NCBI GenBank assembly: GCA_002409445.1
Contig: DHNJ01000112.1
Coordinates: forward strand, 1-29,074
Direction: 5' to 3'
From: Armatimonadetes bacterium UBA5419
Lineage (GTDB): Bacteria > Armatimonadota > UBA10988
DNA length: 29,074 nt
Under the pieces are notes generated by a model, which was given only the letters and a program-made list of their open reading frames with translations, was not told where the DNA came from and did no database searches. The translations under genes and the position numbers were made by a program. The number at the start of each line of letters is the position of its first letter. The first letter of the stretch is position 1. Of the stretch, positions 17,498 to 24,763 are shown in pieces.

Positions 17498-19279
17498 ATG
17501 CGTTATCCTAGCTTGCTCTGGAGCACCTACCGGCCTTACATCACCGCTAGTGTGCTGGCGCTCATCGTGCTCAGCCTCCTCGTCGCACACGACACACGGC
17601 GCGCCTACTTGAACCGTACCGGCGATGACCTGGCCGCCCGTGCCGCAGCCTACAGCCTGCTTCTCGACCAACAACCCGCGGCCGACTACCAACACCTGAC
17701 CGCCCTGCTCGCCGCAGCCAGCACCACCCGCTACACCCTGATTGACGCCGATGGCAAAGTCCTCGCCGACAGCGCGCATGTACCCGGCAGCCTCGATAGC
17801 CACGTGACCCGCCCGGAGATCGTCGGCGCGCTCGCAGGCGAGCCCACGCGTGCGCTGCGCACCAGCCTCTCCGACAAGCAACTGACGCTGTACGTCGCGC
17901 TACCGCACCACCGCGGCGTGGTGCGCGCCGCGGTCGCCGTGCAGACGGTCGCCCAGTCCCTCGCGCCGAACCTCCGCCGTCTCTTGGTGGCAATCCTCGT
18001 CGCCAGTCTGCTCGGCGCCATCGCCGCCTACGGCGCTCTCCACGGGCTGACCCGCAGCCTGGGCCAAATGCGCGCCGACGCGCGCCGGCTGGAGGCTGGC
18101 GAGCTCGACGTCCGCTTGGCCAGTCCACCGGCGGCCGAACTGGCGGACCTGGCGGGCGCCATCAACGCCATGGCCAGCCAACTCGGGGACCGTCTCGCCT
18201 CCATTCAGCGCGCTAGCGGGCAGTTCGAGGCCGTCCTCGAGAGCATGGCCGAGGGTGTGGTCGCCATCGACCGTGATTCCGTGGTGACCATCATCAACCC
18301 GGCCGCCACGGAGCTCTTTGCGACCGAGGAAGCCCAGTCTCTCGGCCGCAGCGTCCACGAAGTCGTCCGCAACCGGGAGATCCAGCGATTCGTCGAGCTG
18401 GTCTTGAGCAGCCAGGAGCCGCTCGAAGCCGAAATCATGTGGTTCGTGGGCGGTGAGCGCGTGCTGCTGACGCGCGGCAGCCTCTTGCGCGACCACGACG
18501 GCAACGAGCTCGGCGCGCTGATCGTCTTCCACGACATGACTCAGCTGCGCCGGTTGGAGAACGTGCGACGCGAGTTCGTGGCCAACGTTTCGCACGAGTT
18601 GCGCACCCCTATCGCCTCGATCATCGGCGCGGCCGAGACGCTGCTCTCCGGCGCCCTTGACGATCCGCATGACGCCCGTCGCTTCGTCGAGGTCATCGCC
18701 CGCCACTCGGACCGCCTGGAACGGATCATCGTCGACCTGTTGAGCCTCTCCCGGCTCGACTCGGTTGGCGAGACGACCGGCCTCGACCTGGTCCAAGGCA
18801 GGCTGCACGACGTGGCCAACGCCGCCGTCGAGCAAGTGCGGCCGCGGGCCGAAGCACGCGCGGTGCGCCTGGAGCTTGACTGTGCCACGGAACTGAAGGG
18901 CCGCATCAACGCGCCACTGCTTGAACAGGCGTTGGTGAACCTCCTGGACAACGCCGTGACCTACAGCCAGCCGGGCCAGACCGTACGCCTCACCGTCGAG
19001 GCGGATCCGACCACGGACGATGTCGTGCTCCAGGTCACCGATACCGGCTGCGGCATCCCCGCCGAGCACTTGCCCCGGATCTTCGAGCGCTTCTACCGCG
19101 TCGACAAGGCCCGCAGCCGCGCGGCCGGCGGCACCGGCCTGGGCCTGGCCATCGCCAAGCACATCGCCAACGTCCATGGCGGCAGCATTGACGTGACGAG
19201 CCGCCTGGGCCGCGGCAGCGTGTTCACCATCCACCTACCGACCGACCCGAACGGCGACCCCGCGCCGAACGGCAGCTAG
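17498..19279 (+). CDS. Membrane sensor histidine kinase, PhoR/WalK-like (HAMP-PAS-HisKA-HATPase)
   Basis: The 593-residue kinase has a membrane helix at about 14-30, an outer sensor domain at 31-160, a second helix at 161-182, a HAMP linker at about 183-233 and a PAS domain at 240-350. The HisKA box is FVANVSHELRTPIAS (360-374) with phospho-accepting His366. The ATPase domain has the N-box NLLDNAV, G1 DTGCGIP, the RFYRVDKARSR segment and G2 GGTGLGLAIAKHI. This domain order is that of PhoR and WalK kinases, and it follows the PhoB-like regulator by 3 bases. The outer domain (about 130 residues) resembles the short mixed alpha/beta sensors of PhoR/WalK, so the signal is unknown. The stop overlaps the stop of the convergent nucleoside hydrolase gene in a CTAG palindrome (19276-19279). 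Confidence 0.93.
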   Translation: MRYPSLLWSTYRPYITASVLALIVLSLLVAHDTRRAYLNRTGDDLAARAAAYSLLLDQQPAADYQHLTALLAAASTTRYTLIDADGKVLADSAHVPGSLDSHVTRPEIVGALAGEPTRALRTSLSDKQLTLYVALPHHRGVVRAAVAVQTVAQSLAPNLRRLLVAILVASLLGAIAAYGALHGLTRSLGQMRADARRLEAGELDVRLASPPAAELADLAGAINAMASQLGDRLASIQRASGQFEAVLESMAEGVVAIDRDSVVTIINPAATELFATEEAQSLGRSVHEVVRNREIQRFVELVLSSQEPLEAEIMWFVGGERVLLTRGSLLRDHDGNELGALIVFHDMTQLRRLENVRREFVANVSHELRTPIASIIGAAETLLSGALDDPHDARRFVEVIARHSDRLERIIVDLLSLSRLDSVGETTGLDLVQGRLHDVANAAVEQVRPRAEARAVRLELDCATELKGRINAPLLEQALVNLLDNAVTYSQPGQTVRLTVEADPTTDDVVLQVTDTGCGIPAEHLPRIFERFYRVDKARSRAAGGTGLGLAIAKHIANVHGGSIDVTSRLGRGSVFTIHLPTDPNGDPAPNGS

Positions 19280-20175
19280 CCGCCGACCGTCGCGAAGTAG
19301 TGGTCGAAGAGGCGCTGCGGATCGACGTTGACCGCGCACTGGTGCGGGCCCTCGCCCGAACGGCCGAAGACCGTCACCGCGCCAGTGTGCTGCCCCTGCA
19401 GCTCAACCCGCACCTGGCCCCGCGCCCACTCACAGAGGTCCGACTCGAAGACGGTGGTCGCCGCCAGCGGGTCGTGGAACGTGATGACCTGCGCATGGCG
19501 GAACCAGACCTCGGCGAAGTCGAGCGTCGGCGCCAGCGCCCCGCCGGCCGCGGAGAACCGCTGGCGTACGGCGTCGGCGGCCATCTGGCAGCGCATGGTG
19601 ACGTCAAGACCAACGCTACGCATGCCCACCGGCGCCCGCTCGTAAGCGATCGCTGCCGCCTCCGGGTCGCAGTTGACGTTCCACTCGCTCAAGGCACCGG
19701 GTGCACCGTCCATCACGAACTTGCCGGCCATCACCACATAGTCCTTGAGCAGACTGGGGATCTCCGGGTCGGTGGCGAACAGCAGGCCGATATTGGTCAT
19801 CGGGCCAACGGACAGCAGCGTGATCTCGCCCGGGCGTTCGCGGATCGCCTTGCGCATGAAGTCGACGGCGGTCGCCGGCGCAAAGTCGGTGCGGTGCGAC
19901 CAGCGGTCGAGAGCCTCGGCCTGCTGGCACTTCGGCTGCCGCACACCGCGCAGCAGGCTCGGCTCGCTGCCGCAGTGAATGGGGATGTCGTCCCGGTCGA
20001 CCGCGCGACAGATCGCCGATGCACAGCGGGCGCGCAGGTTGACCTCGCCCGAGACGCAGGTGATCCCGACGATCTCGCAGCGTGGCTGGTTCAGCAGGTA
20101 GCTGAGCGCCACCGCGTCGTCGATGTCGCTGCCGATATCGGTGTCGAAGAGAACAGGAATCCGGTCGTCAGCCAT
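19276..20175 (-). CDS. Inosine/uridine-preferring nucleoside hydrolase family protein
   Basis: The 299-residue protein has the calcium-binding family signature DTDIGSDIDDAVAL (11-24). Further conserved blocks are EITLLSVGPMTNIGL, where the GPMTN turn is typical, and VVMAGKFVMDGAPGALSEWNVNCDPEAA, which includes the metal- and ribose-binding Asn and Asp residues. Family members hydrolyse N-glycosidic bonds of ribonucleosides, giving ribose and base for salvage. The late catalytic His equivalent appears in VITFHDPLAA. The ATG at 20175 is chosen because GGGAGG stands 6-7 bases before it; a longer frame to 20211 lacks this. It is the last gene of a minus-strand run after the TSUP exporter (52 bases apart). 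Base specificity cannot be inferred from these motifs. Confidence 0.92.
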   Translation of the reverse strand: MADDRIPVLFDTDIGSDIDDAVALSYLLNQPRCEIVGITCVSGEVNLRARCASAICRAVDRDDIPIHCGSEPSLLRGVRQPKCQQAEALDRWSHRTDFAPATAVDFMRKAIRERPGEITLLSVGPMTNIGLLFATDPEIPSLLKDYVVMAGKFVMDGAPGALSEWNVNCDPEAAAIAYERAPVGMRSVGLDVTMRCQMAADAVRQRFSAAGGALAPTLDFAEVWFRHAQVITFHDPLAATTVFESDLCEWARGQVRVELQGQHTGAVTVFGRSGEGPHQCAVNVDPQRLFDHYFATVGG

Positions 20176-20227
20176 GGGACGCCTCCCAGTCGACGACCTT
20201 CGCGCTGCCACGCACGGATCCTCCAGC

Positions 20228-21001
20228 CTAGGGCCAGATGACCAGCTTCAGCCCGGTGAGGACGGTCAGCCAGAGGATGAGCTGGTTGAAGACCGTCTCG
20301 TTGATGTGCTTCAGCACCCACGCGCCGAGGAAGCCGCCTGCGATGACGAACGGCACGCCGGCCAGGTCGAGCCACAGCGTCTGGGCGTTGATCAGGCCGT
20401 TACCGGCGAAGAACGGCACCTTCGAGGTGTTGATGCAGAAGTAGAGCACCGCCGCCGAACCGACGAACCGCTCCTTGCTCAGCCGCTGGCTCAGCAGGTA
20501 GAGGTTGGTGACCAGGCCGCCCTGGTTGGCGATCGTCGAGAGCACACCCGTCGCCGCGCCGGCCGCCGCGCCGGCCAGTGGGGGCGCCGGCTGGTGCTCC
20601 GGGGCATCGCCGCCGTTGGCCCGCGTCACTCGCGCGCGCTGCCATTCGAGCCACAACTGCACGCCGCAGAAGAACAGTGCGATGCCGCCGATCACCTGGT
20701 TGAACAGACGCGGATGGGCGACGAGCGGGCCGAGCAGCGTCGTGCCCGCGAGGATGATGCCGACCGCGGCGCCGGGGAGCATCGGCAGAATGACGCGCAG
20801 GTCCCAGCGGCCGCGGAGCTTCCAGAGAACAAAGATGTCGCCGACGATCAGCAGCGGCAGCGTCATACCGTTGGCGAAACTCGCCCCGCGCATCCACGTC
20901 ACGAGCGGCCCGACCAGAGTCATCAGGCCGGCCACGCCAGCCTTCGAGAAGCCGATCGCCAGGCCGACCAGCCCGGCTAGCAGAGCATCTTCGACCGACA
21001 C
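20228..21001 (-). CDS. TSUP-family membrane transporter (TauE/SafE type)
   Basis: The 257-residue protein is mostly membrane helices arranged as two similar halves. The first begins LLAGLVGLAIGFSKAGVAGL, the second LAGAAAGAATGVLSTIANQGG, and each has the Gly-rich helix start typical of TSUP (sulfite exporter TauE/SafE) transporters. A polar linker (RARVTRANGGDAPEHQP) separates them. About eight helices can be drawn, the normal size for the family. Members move sulfite, sulfoacetate or other small anions; the substrate here is unknown. The gene starts 6 bases after the FmdB stop, so the two are almost certainly co-transcribed. Confidence 0.88.
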   Translation of the reverse strand: MSVEDALLAGLVGLAIGFSKAGVAGLMTLVGPLVTWMRGASFANGMTLPLLIVGDIFVLWKLRGRWDLRVILPMLPGAAVGIILAGTTLLGPLVAHPRLFNQVIGGIALFFCGVQLWLEWQRARVTRANGGDAPEHQPAPPLAGAAAGAATGVLSTIANQGGLVTNLYLLSQRLSKERFVGSAAVLYFCINTSKVPFFAGNGLINAQTLWLDLAGVPFVIAGGFLGAWVLKHINETVFNQLILWLTVLTGLKLVIWP

Positions 21002-21007
21002 GGGCGG

Positions 21008-21235
21008 CTAGTTGGCGTGCCCGCAGGAACCCGCATTGGGGCAGGTGCCGGCCATGGCGCTGGGGCATGCCGGCGCCGCCGGGCTCTTCACAGCGCTGGC
21101 GAAGGTCGACAAGACGCGCACGGTGCGGGTGCTCTCGCAGTTCGGGCAGGTGAAGCCCTCGCGCGCCGCCTGGCGCGACTGGAGCAAGGTGAACAAGTGC
21201 TCACACTCGTTGCAGCGGTACTCGAAGAAGGGCAT
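21008..21235 (-). CDS. FmdB-type zinc ribbon protein
   Basis: This small 75-residue protein starts MPFFEYRCNECEHLF, the FmdB/CxxC_CxxC_SSSS zinc-ribbon signature, with Cys8-X2-Cys11 and Cys30-X2-Cys33 as the zinc site. LSTFASAV closes the domain. A Cys-rich end (ACPSAMAGTCPNAGSCGHAN) carries three more cysteines and a His and might bind metal. FmdB was named as a putative regulator in formamidase and amidase clusters; most members have no known role. The ATG at 21235 is chosen because it begins the domain exactly; a longer frame upstream overlaps the DUF4434-like gene. It lies 17 bases after that gene and 6 before the TSUP gene. Confidence 0.88.
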   Translation of the reverse strand: MPFFEYRCNECEHLFTLLQSRQAAREGFTCPNCESTRTVRVLSTFASAVKSPAAPACPSAMAGTCPNAGSCGHAN

Positions 21236-21252
21236 AGCGATGGGCCTCGTGC

Positions 21253-22305
21253 CTATTGTAGCCCAGCCTCGGCCGCGGCCAAGCGCTCGAAGTAGTGCGG
21301 CGTGTTGATGAGCCAGAGGATGTCGACGCCGAGCTTGCGCTGGGCGGCGATCTGCTGGCGCACGAGCCGGCGGACCGTGCCCTCCTCCACCGCGCCCCAG
21401 CCGCCAGGCAACCACCACAAAGTCGCCCGGAACAGCGGCCCGCGAGCCTTCGCCAGCGCGACATACTCCTGGTACGCCGCGGCGGCGGCGGCCGTATCGG
21501 CCGAGGGCAGCCACGGACCATCTTCGGCCAGCGGGTTCTGGTACGGGAAGTAGCCCCAGTTGATGACCTGCGCGCCAAGCTCGGCGGCGAGGTCCAGCTT
21601 GCGCGCGAACACCTCCGCCGGCACCGACTCCCACCGCGCCGTGCCGCCAAACTCCGCCGCCACCGCCGCGGGCCAGGTGTCGGCGACGTGGTGACCGGAC
21701 TCGACGTTGACCCACGGCGCCCGCCCATGGTCCCGCGCCGCCTGGGCGAAGGCGGACAGCATCGGGCGCCGGTCGTCGATGGTCGACAGGCTCAGATGCT
21801 CAGCGCCCGAGTCCTGCACGGCGAGGATGTCGATACCCGTCTCACCCAGCGTCTCGCTCCACCACGTGCGGTAGACCTCCGGCGCCAACCATTCGAAGCC
21901 ACGCAGGCCATCCTCGTCGAGTAGGAAGAACGGCGAGATCATCACCTCTGCCCCGGGCCGGGCGCGCTTGCCCTCCTCCACCGTACGCCGCCACAGCCCG
22001 CGCCACCAGGACGAGTCCGGCTCCTGGCCCGGGCGGAGCGGGTTCAGCTCTTGGTTGATGTACCACCCGCGCAGGCTCGCGTGCCGGCCGTACCGCGCCG
22101 CGTAGCTGTGGACATAGGTGCTCATCGCACGCACCGCGTCGGCCAGCGGCGTCTCCCCAGCCAACGCCCCGCCGCCCGGCAGGACATCGACCCAGATGCC
22201 GAGACCGGCGCGGTCCGCCTCGTCGTGGAAGACCCGCAGCAGATCGGTCGCCGGCGGCGCGGCGGCGATGTAACCCGCGGCGAGGATCAGGCTCAGTACA
22301 TGCAC
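21253..22305 (-). CDS. DUF4434-like TIM-barrel protein (glycoside hydrolase-like)
   Basis: The 350-residue protein starts with a GTG at 22305; CGGAG lies about 8 bases before it, and an in-frame TAG is seven codons upstream. Residues include ADRAGLGIWVDVLPGG, YGRHASLRGWYINQELNPL, VMISPFFLLDEDGL, IDILAVQDSGAEH, PWVNVESGHH and QVINWGYFPYQNPL. This is a series of strand-end motifs with acidic residues, as in TIM-barrel glycoside hydrolases; 'GWYI.QE' and 'VQDS.A' resemble DUF4434 proteins. I assign this family from memory of its style, so it is moderate. The N-terminus VHVLSLILAAGYIAAAPP can be read as a signal peptide without a basic start, or as the first barrel strand of a protein that has lost its leading residues. 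It heads the minus-strand run to the nucleoside hydrolase. Confidence 0.7.
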   Translation of the reverse strand: MHVLSLILAAGYIAAAPPATDLLRVFHDEADRAGLGIWVDVLPGGGALAGETPLADAVRAMSTYVHSYAARYGRHASLRGWYINQELNPLRPGQEPDSSWWRGLWRRTVEEGKRARPGAEVMISPFFLLDEDGLRGFEWLAPEVYRTWWSETLGETGIDILAVQDSGAEHLSLSTIDDRRPMLSAFAQAARDHGRAPWVNVESGHHVADTWPAAVAAEFGGTARWESVPAEVFARKLDLAAELGAQVINWGYFPYQNPLAEDGPWLPSADTAAAAAAYQEYVALAKARGPLFRATLWWLPGGWGAVEEGTVRRLVRQQIAAQRKLGVDILWLINTPHYFERLAAAEAGLQ

Positions 22306-22354
22306 CGGACGGCTCCGTTGCCGCTAGTCTAGCCGCCCACCGCCTCGCGCGGGC

Positions 22355-22360
22355 TACAAT
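22355..22360 (+). promoter_or_regulatory. Candidate -10 box for the CARDB lipoprotein gene
   Basis: TACAAT (22355-22360) lies 16 bases before the ATG at 22377. No good -35 is visible at the right distance (GCCGCC at 22332-22337). An ATG at 22359 overlaps this box, which argues for the later start at 22377. Confidence 0.35.
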
Positions 22361-22376
22361 GAGTCCAGGTGTTGCC

Positions 22377-23450
22377 ATGCATGTCTTAGCCCGAGGTTGT
22401 CCCCTGCTGCTGCTCGCCGCGCTGCTAGTCGCGGGTTGTGGCAGCGGGACGAAGGTGCCCCTGACCCCGCGTCTGGTGGTCTACAACTCCTCGGCGGACC
22501 TGCTGGCCGGCGACCTCTGGGACGCCACCCGCCGCGACCGAGCCGCGCGCGACCTGCGCGACGTGCCGCCCGGCTGGCTGCTGGTCGGACTCGGGACCAC
22601 GGCCAACGACCAACGCAACGGCGAGGTCATCGTCCGCGGCACCGCGGGCGGTCCCGAGTGGCTCTGGTGTGACCCCGACGCCCAAGGCCTCGCGACGTCG
22701 CTGGACAACCAGCCGCTGCCGTTCCTCGCCCTGGGCTTAGGCGACCCCGCGCGCGCCCTGCGCATCAACGTCCCCGCCGACACCGACCTGGACGAAGCCG
22801 TCCGCGACGCCGTGCGCGCCGCCGGCTTCCCCTTGGCCGGCGTGACCGTCGAGGCCCGCCTGTCCGACGTGGTCTACTCGGTCGCCTACAACCTACCCAA
22901 GCAGGGCACGCCGCTGGGGGCTAGCGACACCGTCCCCGGCGCCTACCTGCGGCCTGTCCTGGTGGAAGCAGAGGCCGACTGGTGGGCCGGTGGGCTGTAC
23001 GCCGCCGACACCGCGGACCGCGCCCTCATCAATCGGCCGGGCGAGATCGTCGCCCTGCGCGGCCTGACCGGCAGCCCGGCCCGCGGCGGCGTGATCGAGG
23101 CAGCGACCGTAGTCTCGGGCACGGTGACGGTCTGGCCGCTGGAAACACGGCTCCGTCGCCAGGCGGACCTGGTTGCCGAGACGGTGGAGGTTTTCGGCGA
23201 CGTGATCAGCTTCCGGGTGCGCAACGCGGGTGAGAACGAGACGCTTCGGACGCCGTATGCGGTCCGCGCGGGTACGACCGTCCTGCACACTGGCGACCTG
23301 GGTGGGCTGCCGGCTGGCTCCGCGCGCACGGGGCAGATCATCACGACGGCGAACGTCTCGCCGACGATGGTCCGGGTGGTCGTCGACCCCGACGAGGAAA
23401 TCACCGAGAGCGACGAGACCAACAACACCGCCCCGCGCGGCGCAAGCTAG
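22377..23450 (+). CDS. Lipoprotein with C-terminal CARDB domain, function unknown
   Basis: From ATG 22377 the protein has 357 residues. MHVLARGCPLLLLAALLVAGC is a good type II signal peptide with lipobox LVAGC (lipidated Cys at residue 21). The middle part is not recognised: it has an early VVYNSSADLLAGDLWDA block and a long beta-rich region. The last 100 residues form a CARDB adhesion-type domain: VEVFGDVISFRVRNAGENET and the signature end VVVDPDEEITESDETNNTA. CARDB domains are immunoglobulin-like modules of surface proteins. An earlier ATG at 22359 would add six residues and weaken the signal. The stop shares a CTAG palindrome with the stop of convergent hypD (23447-23450). Role and partners are unknown; divergence from the DUF4434-like gene suggests no fixed operon. 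Confidence 0.82.
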   Translation: MHVLARGCPLLLLAALLVAGCGSGTKVPLTPRLVVYNSSADLLAGDLWDATRRDRAARDLRDVPPGWLLVGLGTTANDQRNGEVIVRGTAGGPEWLWCDPDAQGLATSLDNQPLPFLALGLGDPARALRINVPADTDLDEAVRDAVRAAGFPLAGVTVEARLSDVVYSVAYNLPKQGTPLGASDTVPGAYLRPVLVEAEADWWAGGLYAADTADRALINRPGEIVALRGLTGSPARGGVIEAATVVSGTVTVWPLETRLRRQADLVAETVEVFGDVISFRVRNAGENETLRTPYAVRAGTTVLHTGDLGGLPAGSARTGQIITTANVSPTMVRVVVDPDEEITESDETNNTAPRGAS

Positions 23451-24532
23451 ACGGCGACACCGCCAAACTGCTTCCAGATGTAGCAGGTGCCCTCGGCCGA
23501 GACCATGCACGGGCCGTACGGGTCGCTCGGCGAACAAACCGACTCGTAGAGCGGACACTCTGGCGGCGTGATCTGGCCCAGCATAACTTGAGCGCAGCCA
23601 CAGCCGGCGGGCATCACGTTCTCGGCCGGCTCGGCAACCAGCCGATGCCGCGCCCGCGCGTCAACCTCGACCAACGCTGCGCGCAGCAGCAGGCCCGTGC
23701 CCGCTAGGCGGCCCAGCCCGCGCCAGACAACCGCGGCGACTTCGAAGACCTGATCCAGGAGCGCCAGGGCGCGCGGATTACCGTCCTGCGCGACCACACT
23801 CGAGTATGTGTTGTGCAGTTCCACCCGGCCGTCGGCGCGCTGAGCCAGAATGTTGGCCACGGCGGCGAGCACGTCGTCCGGCCCGAAGCCCGCCACAACA
23901 CACGGCAGGTGGTACCGATCGACGAGCGGACGCCAGGCCTCGACGCCAATGACCACCGAAACGTGGCCCGGCGCGATCAACGCGTCGATGGCGATCTCGC
24001 CCGAGCCGAGGAGCAACTCCATCGCCGACGGTGTGAGGCGGTGGGAGCAGAGGATGGTGAGGTTGGGCGGCAGGCCGGCGGCAACCAGCGCGGCGGTTGG
24101 CGCGGCGGTGGTTTCGAAGCCGACGGCGAAGAAGACGACTTCCCGGTCCGGCTCGGCCAGCGCGATGCGCACGGCGTCGGCCGGCGAGTAGACCAAGTCG
24201 ATCGGCGCGCCGTGCGCCGCGGCCTCGGCCAACGACCCGCGCCGCGTCGGCACCCGCAGCATGTCGCCGTAAGTCAGGACCTTGACGCCGCGCTCGGCCA
24301 GGCTCAGCGCGGCCAGGATGTCGCTCTCGGGGCAAACGCACACCGGGCAGCCGGGCCCGCCGATCAGCTCGACACTCTCCGGCAGCAGGCTGCGCAGGCC
24401 CCAGCGGCAGAGACTGTGCTCGTGTGAGCCGCAAACATGCATGATGCGCGTGGGCGGCGCCTGGGCGGCCAGCCGGGCGATCTCGGCGGCCAGCGCCTCG
24501 ACGCGGACCCGCCGCGCGGTGTCGTCACCCAT
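23447..24532 (-). CDS. hypD: [NiFe]-hydrogenase maturation protein HypD
   Basis: The 361-residue protein shows the HypD blocks in order: RIMHVCGSHEHS (29-40) with the invariant Cys, GGPGCPVCVCP (58-68) with the two cysteines at the Fe-binding site, VFFAVGFETTAAPTA, and a C-terminal [4Fe-4S] region. The last is GCGCAQVMLGQITPPECPLYESVCSP and GPCMVSAEGTCY (I do not assign each ligand). HypD and HypC together build the Fe(CN)2CO unit, with cyanide supplied by HypE-HypF. The ATG at 24532 overlaps the hypC stop by 8 bases (24525-24532), so the pair is translationally coupled. The gene ends the hyp run, and its stop overlaps the CARDB lipoprotein stop. Confidence 0.96.
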   Translation of the reverse strand: MGDDTARRVRVEALAAEIARLAAQAPPTRIMHVCGSHEHSLCRWGLRSLLPESVELIGGPGCPVCVCPESDILAALSLAERGVKVLTYGDMLRVPTRRGSLAEAAAHGAPIDLVYSPADAVRIALAEPDREVVFFAVGFETTAAPTAALVAAGLPPNLTILCSHRLTPSAMELLLGSGEIAIDALIAPGHVSVVIGVEAWRPLVDRYHLPCVVAGFGPDDVLAAVANILAQRADGRVELHNTYSSVVAQDGNPRALALLDQVFEVAAVVWRGLGRLAGTGLLLRAALVEVDARARHRLVAEPAENVMPAGCGCAQVMLGQITPPECPLYESVCSPSDPYGPCMVSAEGTCYIWKQFGGVAV

Positions 24533-24761
24533 GGTGCTGGTCCGCGTTGGCCTGCTCTAGCTCAGCGAACAGCGCCAGAGTGGCCTCCGCCTCCTCCGGG
24601 TCGAGCCGGGTCAGGGCGAAGCCGGCATGGACCAGCACGTGGTCGCCGACGGCCACCTCATCGAGCAGGTCCGCCCGCGCGCGCTGCCGCACGCCAGCCA
24701 GGTCGACCTCGACCTCGTTGCCCTCGACCAGGACCACCCGCATCGGCACTGCCAGACACAT
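24525..24761 (-). CDS. hypC: [NiFe]-hydrogenase maturation chaperone HypC/HybG
   Basis: The protein of 78 residues begins MCLAVPMRVV, the HypC signature. After Met removal, Cys2 binds the iron centre and HypD. VDLAGVRQRARADLL and VGDHVLVHAGFALTRLDPEEA are the conserved beta-barrel segments. I use the ATG at 24761, not the GTG two codons earlier, because only this start exposes the essential Cys2. It lies 2 bases after the hypF stop, with GGAG ahead of it inside the hypF end. The C-terminal helix is normal in length. hypF-hypC-hypD is a compact operon. Confidence 0.95.
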   Translation of the reverse strand: MCLAVPMRVVLVEGNEVEVDLAGVRQRARADLLDEVAVGDHVLVHAGFALTRLDPEEAEATLALFAELEQANADQHHG

Positions 24762-24763
24762 CG

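Noticed and set aside
17900..19234. 444-residue open frame antisense to the histidine kinase
   Set aside because: High-GC shadow of a well-supported kinase; no recognisable motifs and low-complexity composition.
20091..20375. Small minus-strand frame between the TSUP and nucleoside hydrolase genes
   Set aside because: Overlaps both genes in another frame; Arg-rich shadow.
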